A stretch of DNA of 40,714 bases from an uncultured Eubacteriales bacterium (GTDB taxonomy: Bacteria; Bacillota; Clostridia; Lachnospirales; Lachnospiraceae): assembly GCA_900548855.1 (NCBI GenBank), contig URMF01000034.1, forward strand, positions 1-40,714, read 5' to 3'. How positions within the stretch are numbered: position 1 is the stretch's first letter; each line of letters begins with the position of its first letter. The position numbers and the translations under genes were made by a program. Under the pieces are notes generated by a model. That model was not told the DNA's origin. It saw only the letters and a list, made by a program, of their open reading frames with translations, and made no database searches. Shown in pieces: positions 24,575-33,018 of this stretch.

Positions 24575-25090
24575 ATGAATTTAAGAACAATAATGATATT
24601 TCCAGAATTTGAAAATATGGAGATAATAGATGACATAAGAAATCAGTATGACCCTTTCGCTAAATTAGTACGACCGCATATAACGTTAGTATTTCCTTTT
24701 AAAAGCCAGATGAACAATGAGGAATTGACCCGAATTTTGAATATAAGATTAATGTCTGTAAAGTCATTTGAACTTAAATTAGGTGGTATTAGCAAACAAG
24801 AAAATGTTTTTGGGAAATACCTGTTTTTGGATGTTTTACAAGGTACGGAAGAACTGTGTAGCATTCATCAAATATTATATGATAATGAATTTAAGGAGTT
24901 TGATTCGGGTTTACCTTATTTACCGCATATGACGATAGGAAAATTATCTACTGCACAATTGTTAGAGAATGCCTTCAATGATATTAAATCTATGAATAAT
25001 ACTTTTAGCACAATTGTTAATAAAGTATCTGTCGAAATGATTGGTGATAATGAAGAATCAATTATTGTAATTGAGAAGGAATTGATTTGA
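24575..25090 (+). CDS. 2'-5' RNA ligase-like 2H phosphoesterase
   Basis: 171 aa with the two hallmark HxT motifs of the 2H superfamily, PHITLVFP (His35, Thr37) and PHMTIGKL (His118, Thr120), about 80 residues apart as expected. Members hydrolyse or ligate 2',5' or cyclic phosphate bonds in RNA or nucleotides; the substrate here is unknown. GAGGAG lies about 10 bp before the ATG. Base use is more AT-rich than the pur genes on either side, which suggests acquired DNA. It sits behind the toxin-antitoxin remnant and 40 bp before the CPCC gene, probably as one unit. Confidence 0.85.
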   Translation: MNLRTIMIFPEFENMEIIDDIRNQYDPFAKLVRPHITLVFPFKSQMNNEELTRILNIRLMSVKSFELKLGGISKQENVFGKYLFLDVLQGTEELCSIHQILYDNEFKEFDSGLPYLPHMTIGKLSTAQLLENAFNDIKSMNNTFSTIVNKVSVEMIGDNEESIIVIEKELI

Positions 25091-25130
25091 CAAATACCGA
25101 TTTTGCTTAATCTAGGAGGATTGCAATACT

Positions 25131-25457
25131 ATGAAAAAGAAGGTCAGATGTCTATGTTGCGGATATAGAACACTTGATGAAAGAGGCGGTTTTGACATAT
25201 GTCCTGTGTGCTTTTGGGAAGATGACTGTTATTTGATATTTGATAAAAAGGACGAGAATGGAAATATAACGTCTGTTTTTCGTTACAATAACAGTGATGA
25301 CGATGAATATGATGGAGAAGACATTATGGATATTCCATCAGGGGCAAATCATTCGCTAACATTGAGACAAGGAAGGGCAAATTATCAAGAGTTTGGTGCG
25401 TGTGAAAAGGAAATGCTAGAACACTGTAGAAAGCCAAGAAAATCAGAGATGAAATAG
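25131..25457 (+). CDS. CPCC family Cys-rich protein
   Basis: 108 aa. A zinc-ribbon-like head has C7, C9, C10 and the CPVCFWEDD block (C24, C27), then GANHSLTLRQGRANYQEFG, both typical of the Cys_rich_CPCC family. These small proteins often occur in immunity or polymorphic-toxin neighbourhoods, but their activity is unknown. AGGAGG is 9 bp upstream. It is the last gene before a convergent terminator region and purC. Confidence 0.8.
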   Translation: MKKKVRCLCCGYRTLDERGGFDICPVCFWEDDCYLIFDKKDENGNITSVFRYNNSDDDEYDGEDIMDIPSGANHSLTLRQGRANYQEFGACEKEMLEHCRKPRKSEMK

Positions 25458-25487
25458 TATTGATTGACTGCAATTCCCGACAAGAGA

Positions 25488-25533
25488 AAATGCAAGCAGT
25501 TAGCTGACGGACAGATAAACTGCTTGCATTTTT
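25488..25533. terminator. Terminator behind the CPCC gene
   Basis: A perfect 14-bp stem (25488-25501 with 25518-25531), 16-nt loop, T-run on the plus strand and TTTTCTC on the minus strand, so it can serve the convergent purC too. Confidence 0.82.
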
Positions 25534-25540
25534 ACATTGT

Positions 25541-25595
25541 CAGGCATATGAGAAAAAGGTCCGGTGAACCTTTTCTGAGTTGCCATGCATCCGGA
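25541..25595 (+). repeat. Dispersed hairpin repeat, diverged copy plus partial second head
   Basis: GGCATATGAGAAAAAGGTCC, then GGTGAACC, TTTTCTGAG, and then a new head TTGCCATGCAT at 25580. The stem GGTCC/GAACC has one mismatch. The arrangement (unit, then GAG and TTGCC of the next unit) matches the intact tandem pair at 36091-36175. Confidence 0.6.
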
Positions 25596-25628
25596 AGAAG
25601 CTGCCGGTGGCAGGTTCAGTAGGTTTCA

Positions 25629-26513
25629 TTATGCCTCAAGCTTTTCGCCGGTCAACAGCTCATAGGCTTCTAAATATTTATCAATGGTTTTCTGGGCAAT
25701 ATCTTCTGGAAGTTCCCAGTCGTGCTTTCCCTCATTGTCCTTTAACCAGTCACGGGCAAATTGCTTATCAAAAGAAGGCTGTCCGTGTCCGGCTTCGTAT
25801 CCCTTTGCAGGCCAGAAACGGGAGCTGTCAGGAGTAAGCATTTCGTCGCCTAAAACGATGTTACCATTTTCATCCAGACCAAATTCAAACTTGGTATCTG
25901 CTATGATGATACCACGCTCTAATGCATAATCAGCACATTTCTTGTAAAGCGCAATGGTATAATCCCGTAGCTTTTCCGCATATTCGAGTCCTTTTCCAGG
26001 GAACTGCTTTTCAAGATGTTCCACACTCTGCTCGAAGGAGATATTTTCGTCATGGTCTCCAATCTCTGCCTTAGTAGAAGGTGTATAGATTGGTTCAGGA
26101 AGCTTGTCAGATTCTTTTAATCCCTCCGGTAATGTGATACCGCATACAGTACCGTTTTTCTGGTAGCTTGCCCATCCGCTGCCTGTGATATAGCCACGGA
26201 CGATACATTCTATAGGGAGCATTTCTAATTTTTTACACATCATACTGTTGCCGTCAAACTGTGGCTGCTGAAAGAATTCCGGCATATCCTTTACGTCAGC
26301 AGAAATCATATGATTTGGAAGGATGTCGGAGGTTAAATCAAACCAGAATTTTGACATTTGTGTAAGCACGGTCCCCTTTTTATGGATGATATTTTTTAAA
26401 ATTACGTCAAAACAGCTGATGCGGTCAGTTGCGACCATAATCAGGCTGTCACCATTGTCATAAATCTCACGTACTTTACCCTCTTTAATCGGTTTCATTT
26501 CATTTGCACTCAT
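25629..26513 (-). CDS. purC: Phosphoribosylaminoimidazole-succinocarboxamide synthase
   Basis: Joins Asp to CAIR with ATP to give SAICAR, the step after PurE. The ATP-binding start is KPIKEGKVREIYD, then DRISCFDVILKN, the signature ECIVRGYITGSGW and the FEFGLDENG-type segment before the C-terminus. The 294-aa length is typical of the longer PurC form. GAGGT is 8 bp before the ATG. The gene runs opposite to all other pur genes here and has its own promoter; a 14-bp palindrome ATGCTGATAAGCAT (26541-26554) lies in its leader. Confidence 0.96.
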   Translation of the reverse strand: MSANEMKPIKEGKVREIYDNGDSLIMVATDRISCFDVILKNIIHKKGTVLTQMSKFWFDLTSDILPNHMISADVKDMPEFFQQPQFDGNSMMCKKLEMLPIECIVRGYITGSGWASYQKNGTVCGITLPEGLKESDKLPEPIYTPSTKAEIGDHDENISFEQSVEHLEKQFPGKGLEYAEKLRDYTIALYKKCADYALERGIIIADTKFEFGLDENGNIVLGDEMLTPDSSRFWPAKGYEAGHGQPSFDKQFARDWLKDNEGKHDWELPEDIAQKTIDKYLEAYELLTGEKLEA

Positions 26514-26568
26514 TGTCTATACCTCGCAATCTTTGTTTTTATGCTGATAAGCATTCCAATACCTGTCT

Positions 26569-26597
26569 AGCATAGTAGATTTTAGGGTAAAAATCAA
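26569..26597 (-). promoter_or_regulatory. Promoter of purC
   Basis: On the minus strand: TTGATT (26597-26592), 17 bp, TATGCT (26574-26569). The leader is about 50 nt. Confidence 0.55.
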
Positions 26598-26607
26598 GAG
26601 TTTTATG

Positions 26608-26635
26608 TTGCACCGGTATCTTTTTATGTTATTAT
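26608..26635 (+). promoter_or_regulatory. Promoter of the lipoprotein gene at 26697
   Basis: TTGCAC (26608-26613), 16 bp, TATTAT (26630-26635), divergent from the purC promoter. Confidence 0.5.
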
Positions 26636-26696
26636 ATTAAAATAAATGATTTTTTATAAATGCATGGGATGTTGCAGCTGGGGACAGGAGGGAAGG

Positions 26697-27485
26697 ATGA
26701 AAATTAAAAGTTTATTATTATTAGCATGTGCTTGTTTGGTATATCTTTGTACCGGATGTGACGACTCTTCAGGGAATATTGTTTCTACTATAACAGAAAC
26801 GACAGAAAAAGCAGAGAGCTCTGAAAAGGATACGATATCCGCTGTAACAGAAGCACTAGAAAAAGCAGAGAGTTTGGATGCAAATTCTATTAATGAGAAT
26901 ACCTCCGCTTATTTTCCGTATCAGGGGGATGTAACTATGCGATATGGAGCAGCATTTGACGGAGGGGTAGGCGGAGAGGTGGATTTAAAGCTGGAAGAGC
27001 GAATGAAGAGTGAAAATGGAATGTTATATCGGATTTCATATGATAATGTAAGGATAACAGATAATGGCGCAGATATGGGAAGCGAGATTGCGTTTTATGA
27101 ACAAGGCAGAGAACTAGGATATTTTTGGATTACAGAAGATAAGATTTATTTTTTTGAAGAGATTAGTGAAGAAGAGACAGCTGATTTATGTCAGAATGGA
27201 AAACTTCCAGAATTGTCAATGATTGTCCTGCAGAATGCTCCACTGGAAGAAACGAATAAAGGAGAAAAAGCATGGCATGAATATATTATAAAAAAGGAGA
27301 ATCGGGTGCGCTTTGGGTTATATAATGATATGGTGGAAACGGGTTTTTGGAGGTCTATTATATGGGAAAAAGGAAATGGAATACTTGTGTTTAGACAGGG
27401 ATATGGTGCAGGAAGAGATGTGGTAGAACTTTATTGCAAGGATTGGGTAGAATATGATGCCACCGGAAGGTATGGCTTTGACTAA
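26697..27485 (+). CDS. Hypothetical lipoprotein upstream of the J-TPR gene
   Basis: 262 aa from ATG 26697, with AGGAGG 5 bp upstream. A frame opening at 26646 has no ribosome site and puts 17 residues before the signal. The lipobox is LCTGC with Cys21. A Ser/Thr/Glu-rich linker with two related TEALEKAES-type stretches (to about residue 75) precedes a beta-rich domain (FPYQGDVTMRYGAAFDGGVG). I do not recognise a family. It has its own promoter and lies 50 bp before the J-TPR gene, which also seems to have its own -10. Confidence 0.75.
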   Translation: MKIKSLLLLACACLVYLCTGCDDSSGNIVSTITETTEKAESSEKDTISAVTEALEKAESLDANSINENTSAYFPYQGDVTMRYGAAFDGGVGGEVDLKLEERMKSENGMLYRISYDNVRITDNGADMGSEIAFYEQGRELGYFWITEDKIYFFEEISEEETADLCQNGKLPELSMIVLQNAPLEETNKGEKAWHEYIIKKENRVRFGLYNDMVETGFWRSIIWEKGNGILVFRQGYGAGRDVVELYCKDWVEYDATGRYGFD

Positions 27486-27494
27486 AGTTATTTT

Positions 27495-27503
27495 TGTTAT
27501 AAT
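27495..27503 (+). promoter_or_regulatory. Extended -10 promoter of the J-TPR gene
   Basis: TGTTATAAT (27495-27503) is a consensus extended -10 with no matching -35 at 17 bp. It lies 32 bp before ATG 27536. Confidence 0.5.
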
Positions 27504-27535
27504 ATATGATGTATCTAACCAGGAGGAATATGGAT

Positions 27536-30500
27536 ATGATTTGGAAAATATTAGGGATTGAACAGACAAAGGATGAGGAAGCAATAAAAACTGCCTATCG
27601 CAATAAATTACGTTATGTAAACCCGGAAGATGATGAAGAAGGGTTTAAGGAGTTAAGGCGTGCATATGAAGAAGCGTTAGAGTATGCAAGTCAGGATGAA
27701 ACAGAAGGTTTACATAATACAGATGACGAAACAGAACAAAAGCATAGCGGTAAAAAGGATGAAGTAGATTTATGGCTTGACCGCATTGATGCTATTTATG
27801 AGGATGTAGCTGCAAGAAGGGATGAGAAGAAGTGGGATGTGCTATTACATGATTCGGTCTGCGATGATTTGGACACAGAATTAGAGGCGGCTGAAAAGCT
27901 TTTAGTGTATTTTATGTCCCATACCTTTATGCCACAGGCAATATGGCAAATGGTAGATAAACGGTTCCACTATATAGATAATTATGACCAGTTAAAGGAG
28001 AAGTTTCCAGAGAATTATCTTGACTTTGTAAAGTGGCAGATTGAGAGTCCCCAGTTTATTGATTTTGAATTGTTTGATGGCAAAACGGATGACCACGTGG
28101 ATGACTTTATTGGAAAGTTGTTTGAAGTAAAGGCAGCGTCGGAGGAACAGGATTTAAAGAAAATCAGACAACTGCTGAATGAGTTAGAACGGTTTGAACT
28201 GACTCACCCGTTTGTGCAGGTGGAGGAAGCAAGATATCTTCTGATAAAGCAGGGGAAGGAAAAAGAGGAACAGAAAGGAATACAGGATGCAGCAGGGGAA
28301 GAAACAGCAGGGAGCACCTGTGCAAAAGAGGCGCTGTCTATTATGGAAGAATTGGATTTTGAATATTCAGAGAATCCTTATATTGAACGGATTTATGCAG
28401 AAGCTTTAATTGCAAATGGGGAAGTTGCGAAAGCAAGAGCAATTTATGACGCACTTCTTGAAAAGTCTCCGGATAATTATACGGCAATGCTTGGACAGGC
28501 AAACTGTGTTTTTCTGGAGGGAGACCCGGAAAATGCAAAGGAACAGGTGGAGGATATTTTAGAGGAGAGGGTGCAGGATGCCGAATGTCTTGTATTGCTT
28601 GATAAAATTAACGAAACGCTTGTGAAGGATTATGAGGCAAAGCTGGAAAGTAACCTTGACAGGGATATCTGCTTTAAGCTTGGATGGTGTTATTATCAGC
28701 AAAAGCGGTTTGAAAAGGGAATTGTTTTGCTTGATAAGCTGGGGGATTGTGACGACTATGATTATGTAAACCTTCGCTGCCGTCTTTACCTGGCAAACGA
28801 GGAATATGAAAAAGCATATCCGCTTTCAAGAAAATGGCTTGCTTTGATAGAAAACAGTGAAGAGGATGGCTCCAGGGAGATGGAAAAGAGAAAAAATCGA
28901 TTATCCTTGGCCCATTTTTCTGTTGGCGTCTGTATTTGGGAGATACTATGTAAGAAAGGGGAAAAGGGGGAGAGGGAGGTACAATTTTCGGAAGCATCCT
29001 CCTACATTAAAAAAGCCATTTCAGAGGAAAAGAATCTGCTGGTTAAATTATCATATATGGAACAGCTGGCAAGATTTTATCTGGATGCAGAATCATATGA
29101 TGCCTGTATTGAAATCTGTAATGAAATTATTGAAAAAGACCGTGGCTTTTTCCCTGCCTATGTACACCGGCAAAAGGCAAATTATGAATTGAAAAATGCA
29201 AAGGAAGTTATTGACGATTATTTTACCTGTCAGGAAATTTATCCTGCATACGCTCCACCCTATGTATTGGCGGCAGAGGTATTCTTTGCATTTGACCAGT
29301 TTGATGATGTGGAGCATGTTATTCAGGCGGCAAAGGAAGCAGGACTTGATAGTGACAGTCTCGAATTATACCGGATTAAATGTGTACATTATAAAGAATT
29401 TTCAAAGGAGAATTTACAGCGTGCGTTCAAGGCAGTTCAGGCATTAAAGAAGAAAATAAGCACACGCACGCAGGAAGAGGAAACGGATATTGAGGATATG
29501 TCCGAGGTGGAAAAGGAGCTGGCAATTATTTACTGGGATATGAATCAGACAGATGCCGCTCTGGGAGTGATTGACGGATATCTGGCAGAGTGTCCGGATA
29601 ATACGGACATGCTTCATTTAAAGGTGGATGTACTCGTCCGGGAGGATAAACCAGAGGATGCAATGAGGGTGTGTAGGAAGCTGGCAGATATGGAACCTGA
29701 CAATTTTTATATCATATTAAAGCTTGGAAACTGCTGGGAACGTCTGGGGAAGCTTGGACGGGCAGTGGAATGTTATGAACAGATTCTGAAAAAGGATGCT
29801 GAATTTGGTCCCGCACTGCGGCGCTTAATGTATGTGTACAGCTATGTGAGCAATCGTGAGGATAATCTGGAAACATGTAAGAAAGCGGTAGATTATGCGA
29901 CCCGGTATATTGAAGCAACCGGTGCGGTAGAAGGATATGTGGAACGCGGAAACCTTTACATTGATTTATATGAACTGGAAAAGGCGGTTGCAGACTGTAA
30001 AAAGGCAATCGAGCTGGATTCGGAGGCGTATTATGCCTATAACAATTTAGGCTGTGCCCTTTTAAAGCTGCGTAGAATAGAGGAAGCAATTGAGCCTTTG
30101 AAGCAGGCGGTGGAGATAGATTCGGACAAGGACCATCTTCCGTATCTGAACCTGGCAGAATGCTATGTTTTGCAGAAAAACTATGAGGAAGCAATTGCAT
30201 GTTACCGGGAGGCAATCCGGCTTCAACCGGAAAATGTGCGCTGGGAAAAAGAGATTGCAAAGATATATGTTTTAGAAAAGAAATATGATGCGGCTGTGGC
30301 AATTTACCAGAAATTAATTGACCAGGCAGAACAGATGTGGAAAAAAAAGAAGTGGAAGGAAAAAATGCTCTGTTATTCCAAGGGTGAAATAACAGCAGAG
30401 CAGGAACGCATTCTAAGCTTATATTGTGATTTGGCGGATGTCTACCGCCAGGCAGGTGACATGGAAAAGGCTGAGGAATGCTTTAAGAAGGTATATAGTT

Positions 30501-31069
30501 TTAATATATATTATTATATGGCGTTATCGGGTGTGCCTTTGTCCCCTTCTGCCATGGCAGAGGTGGGAGAATTTTACCGGGATGCGGGCAATCTGAAAAA
30601 AGCAGAGCAGATCATTAAAAATGCGCTGCTGTCTATTCCTCGAAATAAGATAAATAGTTCGGCACATAATTATTTGTATGGAGTATATGCCACTATATTC
30701 CTGGAACAGGGGAAAAAGGCGAAGGCTCAAAAATATGCAAAGCGGCGTTTGGAGCAGCTTATGGAAGAGCACGGCGGAGAAGAGGGAATGCTGGCAGACC
30801 CAAGATACCGTCCAATGCATCTATATACGTTGGCGATTATGAACATCTGTGCCGGCGACCTGGATAAGGCACGGGAATATTTAAAGCAGATTCCGGACTG
30901 CAGGCTCTGTGTTACCTGTGAGACCTGTGACTGCTTCGAGTACTATTTTGGCATGGGTCTGATTGCGGAATTAGAAAATCGTAAGGATGAGGCGAGAGGA
31001 CTGTATGAAAAGGCAATTAAAGTGAAGGGAGATTATCCGGAGGCAAAGCATCATCTGGATAATCTGTAG
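27536..31069 (+). CDS. Giant J-domain/TPR protein, probable cochaperone of the adjacent Hsp70
   Basis: 1177 aa from ATG 27536, which has AGGAGG 9 bp upstream; in-frame ATGs at 27530 and 27506 are too close to it or upstream of it. Residues 1-50 form a J-like domain (WKILGIEQTKDEEAIKTAYR, then FKELRRAYEEAL), but the HPD that triggers Hsp70 ATP hydrolysis reads NPE (29-31). An acidic helical region follows. From about residue 250 to the end there are TPR-type helical repeats (for example AYYAYNNLGCALLKLRRIEE and HLPYLNLAECYVLQKNYEEA). Near the end, residues 1122-1133 hold five Cys (CRLCVTCETCDC). There is no signal or TM, so it is cytosolic. The Hsp70 gene 153 bp downstream is the likely partner. 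Confidence 0.85.
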   Translation: MIWKILGIEQTKDEEAIKTAYRNKLRYVNPEDDEEGFKELRRAYEEALEYASQDETEGLHNTDDETEQKHSGKKDEVDLWLDRIDAIYEDVAARRDEKKWDVLLHDSVCDDLDTELEAAEKLLVYFMSHTFMPQAIWQMVDKRFHYIDNYDQLKEKFPENYLDFVKWQIESPQFIDFELFDGKTDDHVDDFIGKLFEVKAASEEQDLKKIRQLLNELERFELTHPFVQVEEARYLLIKQGKEKEEQKGIQDAAGEETAGSTCAKEALSIMEELDFEYSENPYIERIYAEALIANGEVAKARAIYDALLEKSPDNYTAMLGQANCVFLEGDPENAKEQVEDILEERVQDAECLVLLDKINETLVKDYEAKLESNLDRDICFKLGWCYYQQKRFEKGIVLLDKLGDCDDYDYVNLRCRLYLANEEYEKAYPLSRKWLALIENSEEDGSREMEKRKNRLSLAHFSVGVCIWEILCKKGEKGEREVQFSEASSYIKKAISEEKNLLVKLSYMEQLARFYLDAESYDACIEICNEIIEKDRGFFPAYVHRQKANYELKNAKEVIDDYFTCQEIYPAYAPPYVLAAEVFFAFDQFDDVEHVIQAAKEAGLDSDSLELYRIKCVHYKEFSKENLQRAFKAVQALKKKISTRTQEEETDIEDMSEVEKELAIIYWDMNQTDAALGVIDGYLAECPDNTDMLHLKVDVLVREDKPEDAMRVCRKLADMEPDNFYIILKLGNCWERLGKLGRAVECYEQILKKDAEFGPALRRLMYVYSYVSNREDNLETCKKAVDYATRYIEATGAVEGYVERGNLYIDLYELEKAVADCKKAIELDSEAYYAYNNLGCALLKLRRIEEAIEPLKQAVEIDSDKDHLPYLNLAECYVLQKNYEEAIACYREAIRLQPENVRWEKEIAKIYVLEKKYDAAVAIYQKLIDQAEQMWKKKKWKEKMLCYSKGEITAEQERILSLYCDLADVYRQAGDMEKAEECFKKVYSFNIYYYMALSGVPLSPSAMAEVGEFYRDAGNLKKAEQIIKNALLSIPRNKINSSAHNYLYGVYATIFLEQGKKAKAQKYAKRRLEQLMEEHGGEEGMLADPRYRPMHLYTLAIMNICAGDLDKAREYLKQIPDCRLCVTCETCDCFEYYFGMGLIAELENRKDEARGLYEKAIKVKGDYPEAKHHLDNL

Positions 31070-31084
31070 GCAGGGGCAGATTTT

Positions 31085-31113
31085 TTGATATTTATGCAGT
31101 TTTGTGTTATAAT
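31085..31113 (+). promoter_or_regulatory. Strong promoter of the HscC-like Hsp70 gene
   Basis: TTGATA (31085-31090), 17 bp, TATAAT (31108-31113) with TG at the extended position. No CIRCE element is present nearby. Confidence 0.75.
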
Positions 31114-31162
31114 TAATTGTGTATGAGCATTTATATGTGAAAGCATGGAATAGAATAACGAG

Positions 31163-31196
31163 AAACTGCCCTGTTTTACTTTCAGGGAAACAGTTT
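31163..31196 (+). promoter_or_regulatory. Leader hairpin of the Hsp70 gene
   Basis: AAACTG-CCCTG pairs with CAGGG-AAA-CAGTTT around a 9-nt loop, with a three-A bulge, followed by TC. It lies in the roughly 100-nt leader and could be an attenuator or an RNA thermometer-like element. Its T-run is too short for a sure terminator. Confidence 0.35.
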
Positions 31197-31222
31197 TCGG
31201 GGAAAAGGATTGAGGACACAAT

Positions 31223-32911
31223 ATGATTATTGGCATTGATTTAGGAACAACAAACAGCCTTGTGGCTTATTATACAGAAGAGGGACCAAAGATTATCCCA
31301 AATCGTCTGGGAAAGCACCTGACTCCGTCTGTAGTCAGTGTGGATGAGGATGGACAGGTTTATATCGGAGAGACGGCAAAGGAGCGTATGCTGCTTCATC
31401 CAGAAAGTTCTGCAGCCGTGTTTAAAAGAAGCATGGGAAGTGAAAAGATATATGAGCTTTCCAGAAAGAAATTTCTTCCGGAGGAATTGTCTGCTTTGGT
31501 GTTAAAGGCATTGAAGGAGGATGCGGAGTGCTTTTTACAGGAGGAAGTGACAGAGGCGGTTATCAGTGTGCCGGCTTATTTTAATGATGAGAGAAGAAAG
31601 GCGACGAAGAGAGCCGGGGAGCTGGCAGGGCTTAAGGTGGAACGTATTATCAGTGAGCCTACGGCGGCTGCTATTGCCTATGGCTTATATCAAAACAGGG
31701 AAAACGGAAAGTTTCTTGTGTTTGATTTAGGTGGAGGAACCTTTGATGTTTCCATTTTGGAATTATTTGACTCTATTATTGAGGTTCGTGCGGTGGCAGG
31801 AGACAATTTTCTGGGCGGCGAGGATTTTACGAAGGTTATTGAGCAGATTTTCTTTGACAAAAACCCGGATATTGACAGGGATTCCCTGACGGATAAAGAA
31901 ATGCGGCATATTGCAAAGCAGGCGGAAAATTGTAAAATCGGATTTTCAGATAATCGGGTTTCAAAAATGTTATGTAAACTTGGAGAAAAGAATTACGAAA
32001 TAACACTGTCTATAGATGAATATGAAGCGAAATGTGACGAACTGCTGGATAAAATTAGACAGCCGATTAAGAGGAGCCTTTCGGATGCCAATGTGCGCCT
32101 TAGAGATATTGACAGGGTTGTATTGGTTGGTGGAGCCACAAAGCTTTCCTTTATTCGCAAGTTTGTGGGAAAATTGTTTCATAATCTGCCGGATACCTCC
32201 ATCAATCCCGATGAGGCAGTTGCACTGGGAGCAGCGGTACAGGGTGCCATGAAAGAGCGCAAGGACAGTATTAAAGAGGTTATCCTGACGGATGTATGCC
32301 CATTTACTTTAGGTACAGAGGTTGTTTTGGAAAAGGAGAATGGCAGATTTGAGGATGGACATTTTTGTCCTATCATTGAGAGAAATACCACTATTCCTGC
32401 CAGCCGTACAGAGCGGTTATATACAGTGAACGACAATCAGACCCAGATACGCTGCAAAGTGTTACAGGGAGAGAGCCGTTTTGCGTCGAATAACGTATTG
32501 CTGGGAGAGATTCGGATTAAGGTGCCGAAGGCGGAGGCCGGGAAAGAGGCTGTGGATGTCACATATACCTATGATGTGAACTCCATTTTGGAGGTTGAAA
32601 TTAAGGTGGTATCCACCGGGGAGATTACGAAGCAGATTATTAAAACCAATGCAACGGATATGACAGAAGAAGAGATTCGGGAGCGGATGGAGGCGTTATC
32701 TTATCTGAAGATTCATCCGCGGGATAAGGAAGAAAATAAGCTGTTGCTGCTCCGGGGAGAGCGTCTCTATGAGGAAAGCATCGGAAAGGAAAGAATACAG
32801 ATTGAATATGCCCTTAGGGAGTTTGAAAAGGCACTGGATACGAGAGAGGATAGTACGATAGAAGGGGCAAGAAGGGATTTTAAAGAATTTCTGGAAGAAT
32901 TCACGGAGTAG
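31223..32911 (+). CDS. hscC: HscC-type Hsp70 chaperone
   Basis: 562 aa, shorter than DnaK (about 610) and close to HscC. The ATPase is intact: phosphate-1 GIDLGTTNS (4-12), phosphate-2 VFDLGGGTFDVS (166-177), ISVPAYFNDERRKAT and the adenosine motif VVLVGGATKLS. The substrate-binding domain begins near TLGTEVVLE and the lid is shortened, with no EEVD- or DnaK-like disordered tail. GAGG is about 8 bp before ATG. The adjacent J-TPR protein suggests a private chaperone pair separate from DnaK/DnaJ/GrpE. It ends just before the purM promoter. Confidence 0.9.
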   Translation: MIIGIDLGTTNSLVAYYTEEGPKIIPNRLGKHLTPSVVSVDEDGQVYIGETAKERMLLHPESSAAVFKRSMGSEKIYELSRKKFLPEELSALVLKALKEDAECFLQEEVTEAVISVPAYFNDERRKATKRAGELAGLKVERIISEPTAAAIAYGLYQNRENGKFLVFDLGGGTFDVSILELFDSIIEVRAVAGDNFLGGEDFTKVIEQIFFDKNPDIDRDSLTDKEMRHIAKQAENCKIGFSDNRVSKMLCKLGEKNYEITLSIDEYEAKCDELLDKIRQPIKRSLSDANVRLRDIDRVVLVGGATKLSFIRKFVGKLFHNLPDTSINPDEAVALGAAVQGAMKERKDSIKEVILTDVCPFTLGTEVVLEKENGRFEDGHFCPIIERNTTIPASRTERLYTVNDNQTQIRCKVLQGESRFASNNVLLGEIRIKVPKAEAGKEAVDVTYTYDVNSILEVEIKVVSTGEITKQIIKTNATDMTEEEIRERMEALSYLKIHPRDKEENKLLLLRGERLYEESIGKERIQIEYALREFEKALDTREDSTIEGARRDFKEFLEEFTE

Positions 32912-32932
32912 GGTGAAAGATAGGAGTTGCCC

Positions 32933-32961
32933 TTTACAAAAATAATGATTTTGATTATAAT
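32933..32961 (+). promoter_or_regulatory. Promoter of purM-purN-purD
   Basis: TTTACA (32933-32938), 17 bp, TATAAT (32956-32961). The leader is about 50 nt. Confidence 0.7.
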
Positions 32962-32996
32962 GACGTTATGTATGCAAAGGTACATAACGTCATTAT
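32957..32996. promoter_or_regulatory. Perfect 16-bp inverted repeat overlapping the purM -10
   Basis: ATAATGACGTTATGTA (32957-32972) and its exact complement (32981-32996) are separated by TGCAAAGG. It begins inside the -10 and spans the start point, so it is well placed for a repressor. There is no T-run, which argues against a terminator. It does not resemble the Bacillus PurBox. Confidence 0.65.
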
Positions 32997-33018
32997 AAAT
33001 TTCAGGAGGATAAGAACA

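Noticed and set aside
29712..30302. 196-residue reading frame on the minus strand
   Set aside because: It lies wholly inside the TPR coding region, has no ribosome site, and its composition (Pro/His/Ser/Leu) is that of an antisense shadow.
32957..32996. The purM inverted repeat as a terminator of the Hsp70 gene
   Set aside because: The stem is perfect but no T-run follows on either strand, and the repeat starts inside a good -10 element; kept as an operator candidate.
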